64,000 bases of DNA from Mucilaginibacter sp. (lineage in GTDB: Bacteria; Bacteroidota; Bacteroidia; Sphingobacteriales; Sphingobacteriaceae), in contig NZ_JANYGH010000058.1 of assembly GCF_025362475.1 (NCBI RefSeq), positions 310,001 to 374,000 on the forward strand, in the 5' to 3' direction. The notes beneath the pieces were generated by a model. That model ran no database searches. It was not told the DNA's origin and saw nothing but the letters and a program-made list of their open reading frames with translations. This document shows, piece after piece, positions 45,874-55,071 of the stretch. A program made the translations under genes and the position numbers. The stretch's first letter is position 1, and each line of letters starts with the position of its first letter.

Positions 45874-46875
45874 ATGAAAAAGCAAATTTTAATTCTTGCA
45901 TTACTGGCAACGGCCTTAGCTCCTATGGCCTTAAAAGCTCAAACCTATGTAGCTGATAAAACCATATCCCTACCCGGCGACGGTGGTTACGACTACCTGG
46001 CTATTGATAAAGTAAATCACCGTTTATATGTATCACATGGCACACAGGTAAATGTTATCAATTTAATTACCGAGCAACCCGTAGGTTCCATTGACAACAT
46101 GAAGAGTGTACATGGCATTGCCATTGTAAATAAATTGAACCGTGGCTTTATTACCGATGGCAAATCAAACTCGGTTGTAGCTTTTGATTTAAAAACACTG
46201 AAAATTATTGCAACCATCCCGCTTAAGGATGCAAACGGCCCGGATGCTATTATGTATGATCCCTACTCCGATCGAGTTTTCAGTTTTAACGGCGAAAGCA
46301 ACAATTCATCCGTTATCGACCCTAAAACCTTGAAACAGGTAGGCACCGTAGCTTTAGGCGGCGGCCCTGAATTTGCCGTATCAGATGGCAAAGGCAAAAT
46401 CTACAACAACCTGGAAGATAAAAGCAGTCTGAATGTAATTGACAGCAAATCACTTAAAGTGGTAAAAAACTATCAGCTTGCGCCATGTGGCGGTCCTACA
46501 GGGCTGGCATTGGATGCCGCCAGTCAACGCCTGTTTACCGTTTGCCGCGAAAACAAAGGTATTAGCGTAATTAATATCAATACCGGCAAAGTTACAGCAA
46601 CCCTTCCTATTGGCGCCGGTGTTGATGCAGTAGCTTATGACCCCGAAACTAAATTGATATTTTGCTCATGCGGTGATGGTACAACTACCATAATAAAACA
46701 AAAATCGGCAGATGAATACAGCGTTGTTCAAGTACTAAAAACTCCTGTGCGTGCCAAAACTCTGGCTTTAGATACCGAAACCCATAAAATTTATTTAAGC
46801 GTTGCAGAATTTGAACCCGGTACCCGCAAGGCGTTACCAAATACATTTAAAGTACTGATTTACAAACAACAATAA
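45874..46875 (+). CDS. Secreted YncE/YVTN-type beta-propeller protein
   Basis: 333 residues with signal peptide (ending ALKAQ). About seven repeats of the type YDYLAIDKVNHRLYVSHGTQVNVINLIT, GPDAIMYDPYSDRVFSFNGESNNSSVIDPKTL and GPTGLALDAASQRLFTVCRENKGISVININTGKV make a propeller. It lies 58 bases after the RND gene and probably shares its transcript. The function of this family is not established. Confidence 0.85.
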   Translation: MKKQILILALLATALAPMALKAQTYVADKTISLPGDGGYDYLAIDKVNHRLYVSHGTQVNVINLITEQPVGSIDNMKSVHGIAIVNKLNRGFITDGKSNSVVAFDLKTLKIIATIPLKDANGPDAIMYDPYSDRVFSFNGESNNSSVIDPKTLKQVGTVALGGGPEFAVSDGKGKIYNNLEDKSSLNVIDSKSLKVVKNYQLAPCGGPTGLALDAASQRLFTVCRENKGISVININTGKVTATLPIGAGVDAVAYDPETKLIFCSCGDGTTTIIKQKSADEYSVVQVLKTPVRAKTLALDTETHKIYLSVAEFEPGTRKALPNTFKVLIYKQQ

Positions 46876-46877
46876 AT

Positions 46878-46935
46878 AAAAATCCTTATAAAATCTTTAT
46901 GAAAACGGCATGAAGATTTTATAAGGATTTTTTAT
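46878..46935 (+). terminator. Strong terminator after the efflux block
   Basis: An 18-bp stem (AAATCCTTATAAAATCTT with AAGATTTTATAAGGATTT, about 46879-46897 and 46913-46930) is followed by TTTTTTATTTT. It closes the transcript of the RND/propeller genes, 3 bases past the stop of the propeller gene. Confidence 0.88.
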
Positions 46936-46995
46936 TTTGACTACTAAATGATATTTTCAAAAACGTTATTGCTATCTTTAACGTTTATATATTAT

Positions 46996-48000
46996 ATGAT
47001 TAAGAGAACTGATTTTGTTTATTCCCAGGAGTCTGAACCACATCGTATTCGTACAAAAAAAATTCTAAAGCAGTTTCCGCATCTTCGCAAACTGATAGGT
47101 AAAAATCCAAATACTATATTTGCTATTATTGGTTTAGTGGCTTTCCAGGTGGTTTTAGCCTGGTTTTTGCGCGATCAATCCTGGTGGTTTGTTTTTGGCG
47201 CGGCCTATTTATTGGGCGCCTTTGCTGATCATGCTTTGTTTGTGATGATTCACGAATGTACTCACCAACTGCTGTTTAAAAACCGTAATGCAAACCGCTG
47301 GGCATCTATGTTTGCCAATTTGCCGCAAATATTGCCAAGCGCTATATCTTTTGAAAAGTACCACATTAAGCACCACTCTTTTCAGGGTGTGCATGAGTTG
47401 GACGCCGATTTGCCAAACAGATGGGAGGCTAAACTGATAAGCAATTCATTTTTTGGTAAAGCGATATGGCTGTTATTTTTCCCGGTGTTTCAACTGTTCC
47501 GTTTATCAAGGTTAAGAGAGATTCATCCTATTGACGGCTGGATAGTTACCAACTTTGTTTTGCAGGTGATCTTCACCACGGCGATAGCTTATTTTATGGG
47601 CTGGCATTCAGTTGCGTTTTTACTATTAAGTTTTTCTTTTTCGGTAGGCTTACACCCGCTTGGTGCACGCTGGATCCAGGAGCATTATCTTACTCATACT
47701 ATTGAACAGGAAACTTACAGTTACTACGGTAACTTTAACGCGGTAGCGTTCAACGTAGGTTTCCACAACGAGCACCATGATTTCCCCTCAATACCTTGGA
47801 ATAAACTTCCTGAGATAAAGAAAACTGCTCCTGAATATTACGACACATTACACTTCCATACTTCATGGACCAAGTTATTTTTCCAATTTCTTTTTGATCG
47901 GGAAATATCACTATTCAACCGTATCCTCCGTAAAGATCGGGGCCGGGTTGCATTAACAGATGTTTCAAAACCCGATGTGGAAATGGAGATGACTAAATAG
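46996..48000 (+). CDS. DES1/DEGS1-like membrane desaturase (sphingolipid delta-4-desaturase family)
   Basis: 334 residues from ATG at 46996. The frame is open from 46948, but a promoter-like TATCTTTA lies at about 46974-46981 and family conservation begins at MIKRTDFVYSQESEPHRIRTKKIL, matching the N-terminus of eukaryotic ceramide desaturases. Three histidine boxes of membrane diiron desaturases are present: HECTH (86-90), HIKHH (123-127) and HNEHH (257-261). DES1-specific context is very clear: MFANLPQILPSAISFEKYH, GLHPLGARWIQEHY and ETYSYYGNFNAVAFNVGFHNEHHDFPSIPW. Three to four membrane helices are visible. In eukaryotes the enzyme makes sphingosine from dihydroceramide. The bacterial substrate is inferred; dihydroceramides are known lipids in this phylum. 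Confidence 0.88.
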   Translation: MIKRTDFVYSQESEPHRIRTKKILKQFPHLRKLIGKNPNTIFAIIGLVAFQVVLAWFLRDQSWWFVFGAAYLLGAFADHALFVMIHECTHQLLFKNRNANRWASMFANLPQILPSAISFEKYHIKHHSFQGVHELDADLPNRWEAKLISNSFFGKAIWLLFFPVFQLFRLSRLREIHPIDGWIVTNFVLQVIFTTAIAYFMGWHSVAFLLLSFSFSVGLHPLGARWIQEHYLTHTIEQETYSYYGNFNAVAFNVGFHNEHHDFPSIPWNKLPEIKKTAPEYYDTLHFHTSWTKLFFQFLFDREISLFNRILRKDRGRVALTDVSKPDVEMEMTK

Positions 48001-48010
48001 TATTAAAATG

Positions 48011-48037
48011 AAAGGGCTTTGAAAAGAGCCCTTTTTT
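48011..48037 (+). terminator. Rho-independent terminator after desaturase gene
   Basis: AAAGGGCT/AGCCCTTT stem with loop TTGAAAAG and a TTTTTT tail, 10 bases past the stop. The next gene therefore needs its own promoter; TACCTTTAG near 48168 is a candidate -7 element. Confidence 0.85.
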
Positions 48038-48200
48038 ATTGCCCTATAATAACACTGAAACAGAAATACTTACTGCATTAAACAGGGAAATATTATCGTT
48101 ATTTTTTTGCTCAGAAAGATGAATAAATAATGAAGAATTAACGTGGGGTTAAGGAAACGGTAACATATTCACTACCTTTAGGTCCCTATTTAATTTAACT

Positions 48201-49028
48201 ATGCACAAACTGAGCTCATTTTTTTCTCAGCACGAAGATCTGACCCAAGTACTCTTATATGCCGGTGTAATAACAAGCTTATGGTTTGCCGAAATGATAG
48301 TATCATTTGATGGTATTAAAACCAAATGGAAGCATTCATCAGTTAACACGCTTTTTATTTTTACGGCCTTACCATTGCAACTGCTGTTAACAACTTTTGT
48401 TGTTTTAATATCCGGATGGGCTACTGTTCATCATTGGGGACTTATCAATTTTATACCCTACCATACAAATCCCTGGGTTTACTACATCGGTTTATTTGTA
48501 ATGCTTGACTTTTGCGAATATGTATATCATGTTACGATGCACAAAGCCGAGCCATTGTGGAAATTTCACCTGGTTCACCACAGCGATCTTAGGGTAGATG
48601 TATCAACCACGCTAAGAGAACATCCGTGCGAAACCTGTATACGCACCTGCTTTTTAATGCTTTGGGTATTTATATGCGGCCCTGCTATTGCCGCCCTTAT
48701 TTTAAGGCAAACTTTCCAATCATTCTCCAACATCATTGCACATACTGAGTTTAGACTACCGGCAAAGGTTAACAAGATTGTTGGGCTGGTATTTATTACA
48801 CCTAACCTACACCATGTACACCACCATTACCAATTACCTTATACAGATTGTAACTATGGGGATGTATTAAGCATCTGGGACGGAATTTTTGGCACCTACG
48901 GCAATTTAGAAAAAGAAGACACAGTTTTCGGCATTGACACCCACATGGACGAAAATTTGAACGGAAAGTTTGTAAATGTGATAAAGATCCCTTTCCAAAA
49001 ATTCGATCATCCTCAAAGGCAGCGATAA
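48201..49028 (+). CDS. Sterol desaturase/fatty acid hydroxylase family protein
   Basis: 275 residues with about four membrane helices in the first 105 residues. The diiron His pattern is complete: HVTMH (110-114), HLVHH (123-127), IIAHTEF with His181, and HHVHHHY (204-210), then NYGDVLSIWDGIFGTYGN typical of this superfamily. Members hydroxylate or desaturate sterols, carotenoids, alkylglycerols and sphingoid bases (SUR2). Next to the DES1-like gene, a sphingolipid or other lipid substrate is likely, but this is inference. Confidence 0.87.
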   Translation: MHKLSSFFSQHEDLTQVLLYAGVITSLWFAEMIVSFDGIKTKWKHSSVNTLFIFTALPLQLLLTTFVVLISGWATVHHWGLINFIPYHTNPWVYYIGLFVMLDFCEYVYHVTMHKAEPLWKFHLVHHSDLRVDVSTTLREHPCETCIRTCFLMLWVFICGPAIAALILRQTFQSFSNIIAHTEFRLPAKVNKIVGLVFITPNLHHVHHHYQLPYTDCNYGDVLSIWDGIFGTYGNLEKEDTVFGIDTHMDENLNGKFVNVIKIPFQKFDHPQRQR

Positions 49029-49193
49029 TTATCAATTATTACATAAACACAACTTGTGTTTAAATTCCTTAAGCTAAATTTGCGCAAGTAACTTGTTGGC
49101 AGCATTTTTGTGCAGATGTACAAGAATACCATATAATTAATGCGAACTTCATAATAATATGATTTATTTGCGTTATTATTCTTAACAATTTAG

Positions 49194-50099
49194 ATGAGCA
49201 GAAGAAGAAAATTAAAAATCCTTATACCCCTGATTATGCTGCTCTTTTTGGGGTCATATGCCAGGCACCGTTTGCTTGATAAAAAGGATATAAGTGGCAC
49301 GCTCAACAATAAGCAAATGGATGAAACTTCGGGCATTGCCGCTTCATCCATAAACCCAGATATTTATTATGTGCACAATGATAGTGGTGATACAAGCCGC
49401 TTTTTTTCTATAGATGAAAAAGGAGAACTAAAAAGCACTATTTATTTTACCGGCGACAAAACCGAACGCTTAGGCGTAAAAGATTGCGAAGATATAGCCG
49501 TAGGGCCGGGGCCAAAAAAAGGTAAAAGCTATGTTTACCTGGGTGATATTGGTGATAATAACGGTTCAAGAAAATACATTACCGTTTACCGTTTTATGGA
49601 AAGTACTTCATGGGCCGGCGATACCATAACCCATGCCGTGCCGGTAGCTATCCATTTTAAATACACCGATGGGCCAAAGGATGCGGAAACTTTAATGATA
49701 GACCCCGTTGAAAAACTATTATATATTGTTAGCAAACGAGGCGATTCTGTAGCAGTTTATACGTCGCCATTAAATTTTACCGCCAATGATACACTTACCC
49801 TAACCAAAAGGGCTAAGTTATTTTTCCCGGGCTTCAGACCTTTTAAATGGATCACGGCGGGCGATATATCAAAAGATGGACAGCAGATTGTACTAAAGAG
49901 CTACGAAAAGGTTTACTACTGGCGCCGCCTGCCTAATGAACATGCCTGGGATACCATGGTAAAACAACCAAGAGAATTACCCTACGTAGCCGAAAAGCAA
50001 GGCGAAGCAATAGGTTTTACACCCGATGGTAAAGGATATTACACCACAAGCGAGGGTGTATTTTCGCCTGTTTACTATTACAATAGTCCGCAGAAATAA
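49194..50099 (+). CDS. Exported beta-propeller-like protein
   Basis: 301 residues with an N-terminal basic-hydrophobic anchor (MSRRRKLKILIPLIMLLFLGSYA). Blade-like repeats include SGIAASSINPDIYYVHNDSGDTSRFFSIDEKGEL, DCEDIAVGPGPKKGKSYVYLGDIGDNN and KDAETLMIDPVEKLLYIVSKRG. Similar proteins are widespread in Bacteroidota as hypothetical. I assign no function. A hairpin follows at 50122. Confidence 0.75.
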   Translation: MSRRRKLKILIPLIMLLFLGSYARHRLLDKKDISGTLNNKQMDETSGIAASSINPDIYYVHNDSGDTSRFFSIDEKGELKSTIYFTGDKTERLGVKDCEDIAVGPGPKKGKSYVYLGDIGDNNGSRKYITVYRFMESTSWAGDTITHAVPVAIHFKYTDGPKDAETLMIDPVEKLLYIVSKRGDSVAVYTSPLNFTANDTLTLTKRAKLFFPGFRPFKWITAGDISKDGQQIVLKSYEKVYYWRRLPNEHAWDTMVKQPRELPYVAEKQGEAIGFTPDGKGYYTTSEGVFSPVYYYNSPQK

Positions 50100-50121
50100 A
50101 AACCATATTGCTATAAACAAA

Positions 50122-50166
50122 GCAATCGCGAACTATACAGATCAACTCTGCAAAGTTCGCGATTGC
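50122..50166. terminator. Hairpin between convergent genes
   Basis: A 13-bp perfect stem (GCAATCGCGAACT/AGTTCGCGATTGC) with a 19-nt loop between the ends of the propeller-like gene and the GH27 gene. No T run follows on either strand, so termination is only probable. Confidence 0.6.
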
Positions 50167-50198
50167 CATACTCCAATTGCTATAATAGTATACTGATA

Positions 50199-52427
50199 CT
50201 ATTTCTCTACCCTCACCAACAGTACGCCATGCGGCGCTACACTTGCAGTTAAGGTTTTACCACTACTAATGATATATTTCTGCTGCCATACATCCCTGAA
50301 TTTGGTATAGCCGCTTATCGCCGGATCGCTTTTATCAAGACTAATAGTTTGGTATTTATCAGATGTGTTAAACAAACCAATAGCTTTGCCGCCGTCTTTT
50401 AATTCCTTTACCCAAACCTGGTAATCATCTTTTTTAACGTATTGACTTGCTCCTTTGCCTAAAGCATCCTGATCAATGGCCAACACTTCATCATTTGTTA
50501 ACAGGCTCAATGTAAAGCTATCCAGATGGCCCATATCGCAACCAATCAATAATGGCGATGCCAACAGGCTCCATAAGCTGATGTGTGTATACTGCTCATC
50601 AAAAGTAAGGCGTGTATTATGCAGGCTTGGCCCCCATCCTACTTTACCTACAACTAACATATCAGGATCATTAAAATGACCTGGCTGTGCATGCAATGCA
50701 GCCGGCCCCTGGTTAAAACCTATGGTTGACATACTTTGCCATGTATCCTGGATATCTCCTGTTGTACGCCAGCTATTGCCGTTAACTTCGGCACCCCACT
50801 CCCATACATTGCCCCAACCGTACTGGCAAAGGCTATACATGATATCGCGGTTTACTTTACCCAATGAAGCCTGCATTACCTGGTAAGGTTTTTTCAATTC
50901 GGCCAGGTCGGGCTTTGGAGCTATTTCAGAGTATGAGCACCAGTCGTATTTTAAATAATCAATGCCCCAATCAGCATAAGTTTGTGCATCCTGATCTTCA
51001 TGTTGCCAGCTGCCTAAATAACCGCCGCAGGTACGCGAGCCCGGCGATGAATAAATCCCCATCCGCAAACCTAAGCTATGTACATAATCGGTTAGTCCTT
51101 TCATATCCGGGAATTTGCTGTTGGTAACAATTTTACCATCTGATGCCCTTTGTTCTGCTTCCCATCCATCATCTATATTAATGTAAGCCCAGCCGTGCGC
51201 GCTCAGCTTATCAATCATTGCTTTCGCCGATATACGCACTTTACTGTCATTTACACTTAAGCCCCATGCGTTCCAGCTGTTCCAGCCAAGTGCTGGTGTT
51301 AAACCTATATTGTCGCCAATACTAATCGTAAATTTTTTAACTTTTGCACCCAGTGTATTACTTACTGTAAAAGTAACCGGGTAATCTCCTTTTTGAGCTA
51401 CAGTACCGCTTATCACCCCTGTTGCAGCATCAAGCTTCAAGCCTTCGGGCAAACCGCTCACCTTATAGGTTAAGGGCTTTTTACCAGATGCTGGTATCAG
51501 GTACAAAAACGGGTGACCCGGACGTGCGCCAAATACATCAGCTCCATTTATTTTCACCTTGGCCGATGGATAAGGGGTAAGGATATAGGGAGTAGTTTCG
51601 GTTTGCACAATCACTTTACCCGATTTAGTATCTGTAAACGTATAGCTAATGGTGTATGATTTTTTAGCCAAACGCGCTATAGAAAATGAATAGGTGAACG
51701 GTTTCCCTTTAGTAAAGGTAGCATCGTTAGTCTTTTCATACAATACAGCGTTGGTTTCGGGATCGGTTACTTTGAAGGCCAATTTTCCGGAGTATTGGTA
51801 CTGGTTTGTGGTAAAGAGCTTAACACTTTTACTAAGGCTGTTATTGTCGCCATATTCAAAATCAGCATCGGTATTAACGGCTACATGATCCATCACATCG
51901 GCCATGGTAATACTAAACACACTGCCGTAACCGCTGCTAACCATACCGCCATCGCCGCCTGTATCAAATATCCGTACGGCCAGTACATTTTCTTTATCCC
52001 ACAAAATAGCCGGATTGTTTGCAGCTATAGTATAGGAGCGACCTCCGTAGTGTCCATCTTTTATAGTACCGCCATTGCCGCCATATTTAGCTATCAGCTT
52101 ACCATTCAGGTATACTTCATCGTTATCGTCAATAGTACCCAGGTTTAAGCGAAGGCTATCTTTCAGGAAAGATTTTTCTTTTAATGATGATGGGATCACC
52201 ACTTTGGTACGATACCAGCCAAAGCCATCATAATTGGGGTGACCCTGGCGCTCCCAGTTGTCATTAAGGTTAGCAGCCTGCCAGTGCTGATCATTATAAG
52301 TTGGTGATGCCCATTGCACCGAATCCCCAACAGCCAATTTCCAGCCTTTGCTTATGGAAACTTCTTGTGCCGATGCGCCTGAAAAAAACGCGCCAAGCAG
52401 TAGCATTGTAAAAATCTTTCTTATCAT
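50199..52427 (-). CDS. Alpha-galactosidase (GH27) with N-terminal galactose-binding-like and Ig-like domains
   Basis: 742 residues. Signal peptide (to about residue 20, SGASA); jelly-roll domain about 25-180 (WYRTKVVIPSSLK, LGTIDDNDEVYLNGK) like the sugar-binding part of beta-galactosidases; an Ig-like putative domain about 290-372 (GLPEGLKLDAATGVISGTV); and the GH27 barrel from 376 (TPALGWNSWNAWG, YINIDDGWE). Asp495 in YLKYDWCSY is the nucleophile and Asp558 in TTGDIQDTW the acid/base. It removes terminal alpha-galactose in the periplasm or outside. The added N-terminal modules make it longer than typical GH27 enzymes. Confidence 0.93.
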   Translation of the reverse strand: MIRKIFTMLLLGAFFSGASAQEVSISKGWKLAVGDSVQWASPTYNDQHWQAANLNDNWERQGHPNYDGFGWYRTKVVIPSSLKEKSFLKDSLRLNLGTIDDNDEVYLNGKLIAKYGGNGGTIKDGHYGGRSYTIAANNPAILWDKENVLAVRIFDTGGDGGMVSSGYGSVFSITMADVMDHVAVNTDADFEYGDNNSLSKSVKLFTTNQYQYSGKLAFKVTDPETNAVLYEKTNDATFTKGKPFTYSFSIARLAKKSYTISYTFTDTKSGKVIVQTETTPYILTPYPSAKVKINGADVFGARPGHPFLYLIPASGKKPLTYKVSGLPEGLKLDAATGVISGTVAQKGDYPVTFTVSNTLGAKVKKFTISIGDNIGLTPALGWNSWNAWGLSVNDSKVRISAKAMIDKLSAHGWAYINIDDGWEAEQRASDGKIVTNSKFPDMKGLTDYVHSLGLRMGIYSSPGSRTCGGYLGSWQHEDQDAQTYADWGIDYLKYDWCSYSEIAPKPDLAELKKPYQVMQASLGKVNRDIMYSLCQYGWGNVWEWGAEVNGNSWRTTGDIQDTWQSMSTIGFNQGPAALHAQPGHFNDPDMLVVGKVGWGPSLHNTRLTFDEQYTHISLWSLLASPLLIGCDMGHLDSFTLSLLTNDEVLAIDQDALGKGASQYVKKDDYQVWVKELKDGGKAIGLFNTSDKYQTISLDKSDPAISGYTKFRDVWQQKYIISSGKTLTASVAPHGVLLVRVEK

Positions 52428-52729
52428 AATTAATTGTTTAATGATACAATCACAAGCCGCCTTAAAACTAAGGGTAGCTTATAATTGATTCAGAATGGTT
52501 TACTGGTTGTTTATACTTTTTAAAGGTATAAAGTTTTCAAGAAAATAGAAATGTATACATAACATTTATTCAATAAAAAGCACAAGGGACTTTAATTGAA
52601 ACAACCACCATGTCATTGAGTGGTAAAATCCAGGGGACACTGAACGGACAATGACGTTAAAAAGGTTTGTCATCCTGAGTGATAAAATCCTGTGGCTCTA
52701 AAGAAGAAAATGACGTAACAAAAATGGCT

Positions 52730-52801
52730 GTCATCCTGAGCCTGTCGAAGGATAGTGGGCAAAGGCCTCTCCGCGCGAGTCTTCGACAGGCTCAGACTGA
52801 C
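52730..52801. repeat. Palindromic repeat with CCTGTCGAAG arms
   Basis: Outer arms GTCATCCTGAGCCTGTCGAA and TTCGACAGGCTCAGACTGAC form a 72-base imperfect palindrome. It is similar in layout to the 91-bp family but has a different arm and core. A short variant of the same head (TGTCATCCTGAGTGATAAAA) sits at about 52668. Confidence 0.8.
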
Positions 52802-52828
52802 AGGCCCACACGCCTCAAAACCCAATAC

Positions 52829-52916
52829 GTCATAGGCAGGAACGAAGGATCTATTCGCAAACTTTACAGGGCGAAGAAGCATGGTGAAGAGTAGATCCTT
52901 CGTTCCTCAGGATGAC
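52829..52916. repeat. Dispersed hairpin repeat, copy B
   Basis: Contains AGGAACGAAGGATCTATTCG, the core TACAGGGCGAAGAAGCATGG and the closing arm GATCCTTCGTTCCTCAGGAT. It matches copies A and C through the core while the outer arm differs by compensatory changes (AACGAAGG/CCTTCGTT), so the stem is preserved. Confidence 0.85.
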
Positions 52917-53026
52917 AAAAAGGGTTTTAGCAAATACCTCATGGGTATTAGATATATACTTATATCAACAAGCTTACAATCATCTCATTACAACACACCT
53001 CGAAATAACGATGAAATTAAGTTCCT

Positions 53027-55039
53027 CTACTTACTCAGCAGGTCAACAAATTTTACCTGCTCAGGAAACCATACTGTCATCTCTCCTTTGCCCCTATTTG
53101 CCCATGAATAATATGGAATAGCTGTTAAAGTGCTGTTACCTGTGCTTACATTTTGAGCAGCCTCATCAACATTAACACTTTTCACTTCGGCCTTTAAAGT
53201 CATAACGCCATTTAGCAAATTAGCATCATATGATGGGGTAAAAACAACATCCTTAGGTATAATGAAACTACTGGGTTTACCAGCATTATCCTTCCACTCG
53301 GCGCAGTACATGATAGGGCCGCGCTGGATAGCAACTTTACCATTATCGTCATTCAATTTTTGGTTGGCAATAACGCGCTGCACATCCATAGGCAGGGTTA
53401 GTTCCACTTTATCGCTCTTTTTCCATTTTTTGCTGATTACCGCATATCCGTGCTCCATTTGGTAATCAATAGCTTTGCCGTTCACTTTGATTGCTATTTT
53501 TTGTGCCGATGATTTTTCATAGCTGTACAGATCAGACGGGATAGCTTCATTTTGCGCCCATCCCGGTATACGGATCCTAAGATTCATATCCATAGCCGCG
53601 GTAGGATCAATATTGAATACCAAGCCGCCATCCCATGGGTAATTATTTTGCTGGGTTATTTTAAGCGCTTTATCATTCACTTTTAAATTTGCCAATCCGC
53701 TGATGAACAGATTCACATAAACATCCTTTCCGTTTTGAGCGTACATATAACCGGGGATAGACGGAATAAGACGTACAATATTGGTTGGGCAGCATGAGCA
53801 GGTAAACCAACCAGAACGCTCACGCTCAATATCCGGATGCGTAAAGCTATCGCGGATCTGCATGGCATTGGTGTAAAAAAAAGATTTACCATCAAGGCCT
53901 ACACCCGATATTAATCCATTATATAGGGTTTTCTCCAACAGATCTATGTATTTAGAATCGCCATGGAGTAAAAACATACGTTGGTTCCAAAACACATTGC
54001 CTATGGCCGCACAGGTTTCATTGTAAGCTGTTGTATTAGGCAACTCGTAATTACCGCCAAAGCGTTCTCCATCTCCAACAGCACCAATACTGCCTTGCAC
54101 GTATATTTTTTTGCTTACCATGTTCTCCCATATCTTATCAATGGCAGCTATGTATTCTTTATCACCGGTAAGCGCGGCAACATCTGTCATTCCCGAGTAT
54201 AAGTACATAGCCCTTACAGCATGTCCTTCGGCTTCATCCTGGTTGGTAACAGGTGTATTATCCTGCCAGTAAACACCATTCTCGAATGGATTTTTGCTTT
54301 TTGTATTATATTCCTTGTGACCACGGGCATCAATAAAAAACTTGGCCAGGTCAAGATATTCTTTTTTGCCGCTGATGCGATACAGGCGTACCAGGCCCAT
54401 TTCCACAATCTCGTGCCCCGGTGCTACAGTTCTTTTACCCGGGCCAAAAGTGCGTACCAGCAAATCGGCATTTTTTAGGGCGATGTTTAAAAAGTTACGC
54501 TTGCCTGTGGCCATATAATGAGCTGCAGCGGCTTCAAACATGTGACCGCAGTTATATAGCTCGTGGCTCATATTCTGCTCGTTAACCCATCTTTCCGGCC
54601 CTGCCCAGGCTTGTGGATGTATGGGATCAATGGTACGGGCGGTGTATAGGTAGCCATCTGGTTCCTGCGCCTTGCCAACTATGGTAATAAGCGAATCAAG
54701 GTAATGATCCAGCTGCTTATCGGGATGAACTGCTAAAGAGTAAGAAGCTCCTTCAATGGTTTTATAAATATCGGTATCATCAAACGGATAGGTAGTACAA
54801 AACTTGCCCGAGTGAGCAGCCGCCATTTGAAAGTTTTTAACCCTGCCTGTGCTTTCGCAACGTGCAAAAGATGCCGGAATTGTTGCTGTTCGATTGGTTT
54901 CGATACGCGAGGTCCAAAAATGATCGGTAAGCTTTACACTGGTAAACGAAACCGGCTGTATGGGGTAATCCTGCTGTTTTTGTGCAAATGCCGAAAAGCT
55001 GCAGCATACAGCTATTAATAAACATATTTTTTTATTCAT
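53027..55039 (-). CDS. Beta-L-arabinofuranosidase-like protein (GH127)
   Basis: 670 residues with signal peptide (MNKKICLLIAVCCSFSAFAQ). The alpha/alpha-barrel contains the GH127 zinc site: Glu341 and Cys343 in YNETCAA, and Cys416-Cys417 in WFTCSCCPTN, matching Glu338, Cys340, Cys417 (nucleophile) and Cys418 of the Bifidobacterium HypBA1 enzyme. The C-terminal beta-sandwich (PGYMYAQNGKDVYVNLFISG) is present. It would release terminal beta-L-arabinofuranose from plant glycans. Related families GH137/142/146 share parts of this fold, so the exact linkage is uncertain. Confidence 0.9.
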   Translation of the reverse strand: MNKKICLLIAVCCSFSAFAQKQQDYPIQPVSFTSVKLTDHFWTSRIETNRTATIPASFARCESTGRVKNFQMAAAHSGKFCTTYPFDDTDIYKTIEGASYSLAVHPDKQLDHYLDSLITIVGKAQEPDGYLYTARTIDPIHPQAWAGPERWVNEQNMSHELYNCGHMFEAAAAHYMATGKRNFLNIALKNADLLVRTFGPGKRTVAPGHEIVEMGLVRLYRISGKKEYLDLAKFFIDARGHKEYNTKSKNPFENGVYWQDNTPVTNQDEAEGHAVRAMYLYSGMTDVAALTGDKEYIAAIDKIWENMVSKKIYVQGSIGAVGDGERFGGNYELPNTTAYNETCAAIGNVFWNQRMFLLHGDSKYIDLLEKTLYNGLISGVGLDGKSFFYTNAMQIRDSFTHPDIERERSGWFTCSCCPTNIVRLIPSIPGYMYAQNGKDVYVNLFISGLANLKVNDKALKITQQNNYPWDGGLVFNIDPTAAMDMNLRIRIPGWAQNEAIPSDLYSYEKSSAQKIAIKVNGKAIDYQMEHGYAVISKKWKKSDKVELTLPMDVQRVIANQKLNDDNGKVAIQRGPIMYCAEWKDNAGKPSSFIIPKDVVFTPSYDANLLNGVMTLKAEVKSVNVDEAAQNVSTGNSTLTAIPYYSWANRGKGEMTVWFPEQVKFVDLLSK

Positions 55040-55071
55040 AACGGGTTAAAATAATAGGCTACAATAAAAGG

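Larger units (their letters stand above)
52428..53026. other. 600-base gap composed of repeats
   Basis: No gene. The right end of the GH27 promoter region (52430-52600) is plain AT-rich DNA. From about 52600 to 52920 the sequence is a mosaic of repeat units: twice a stretch with AATGACGT followed by TGTCATCCTGAG, also seen left of copy A near 11600, then two hairpins (52730-52801 and 52829-52916). Confidence 0.75.

Noticed and set aside
52679..52894. Open frames of about 70 codons on both strands within the repeat mosaic
   Set aside because: They are read-through of palindromic repeat DNA, with no family features.
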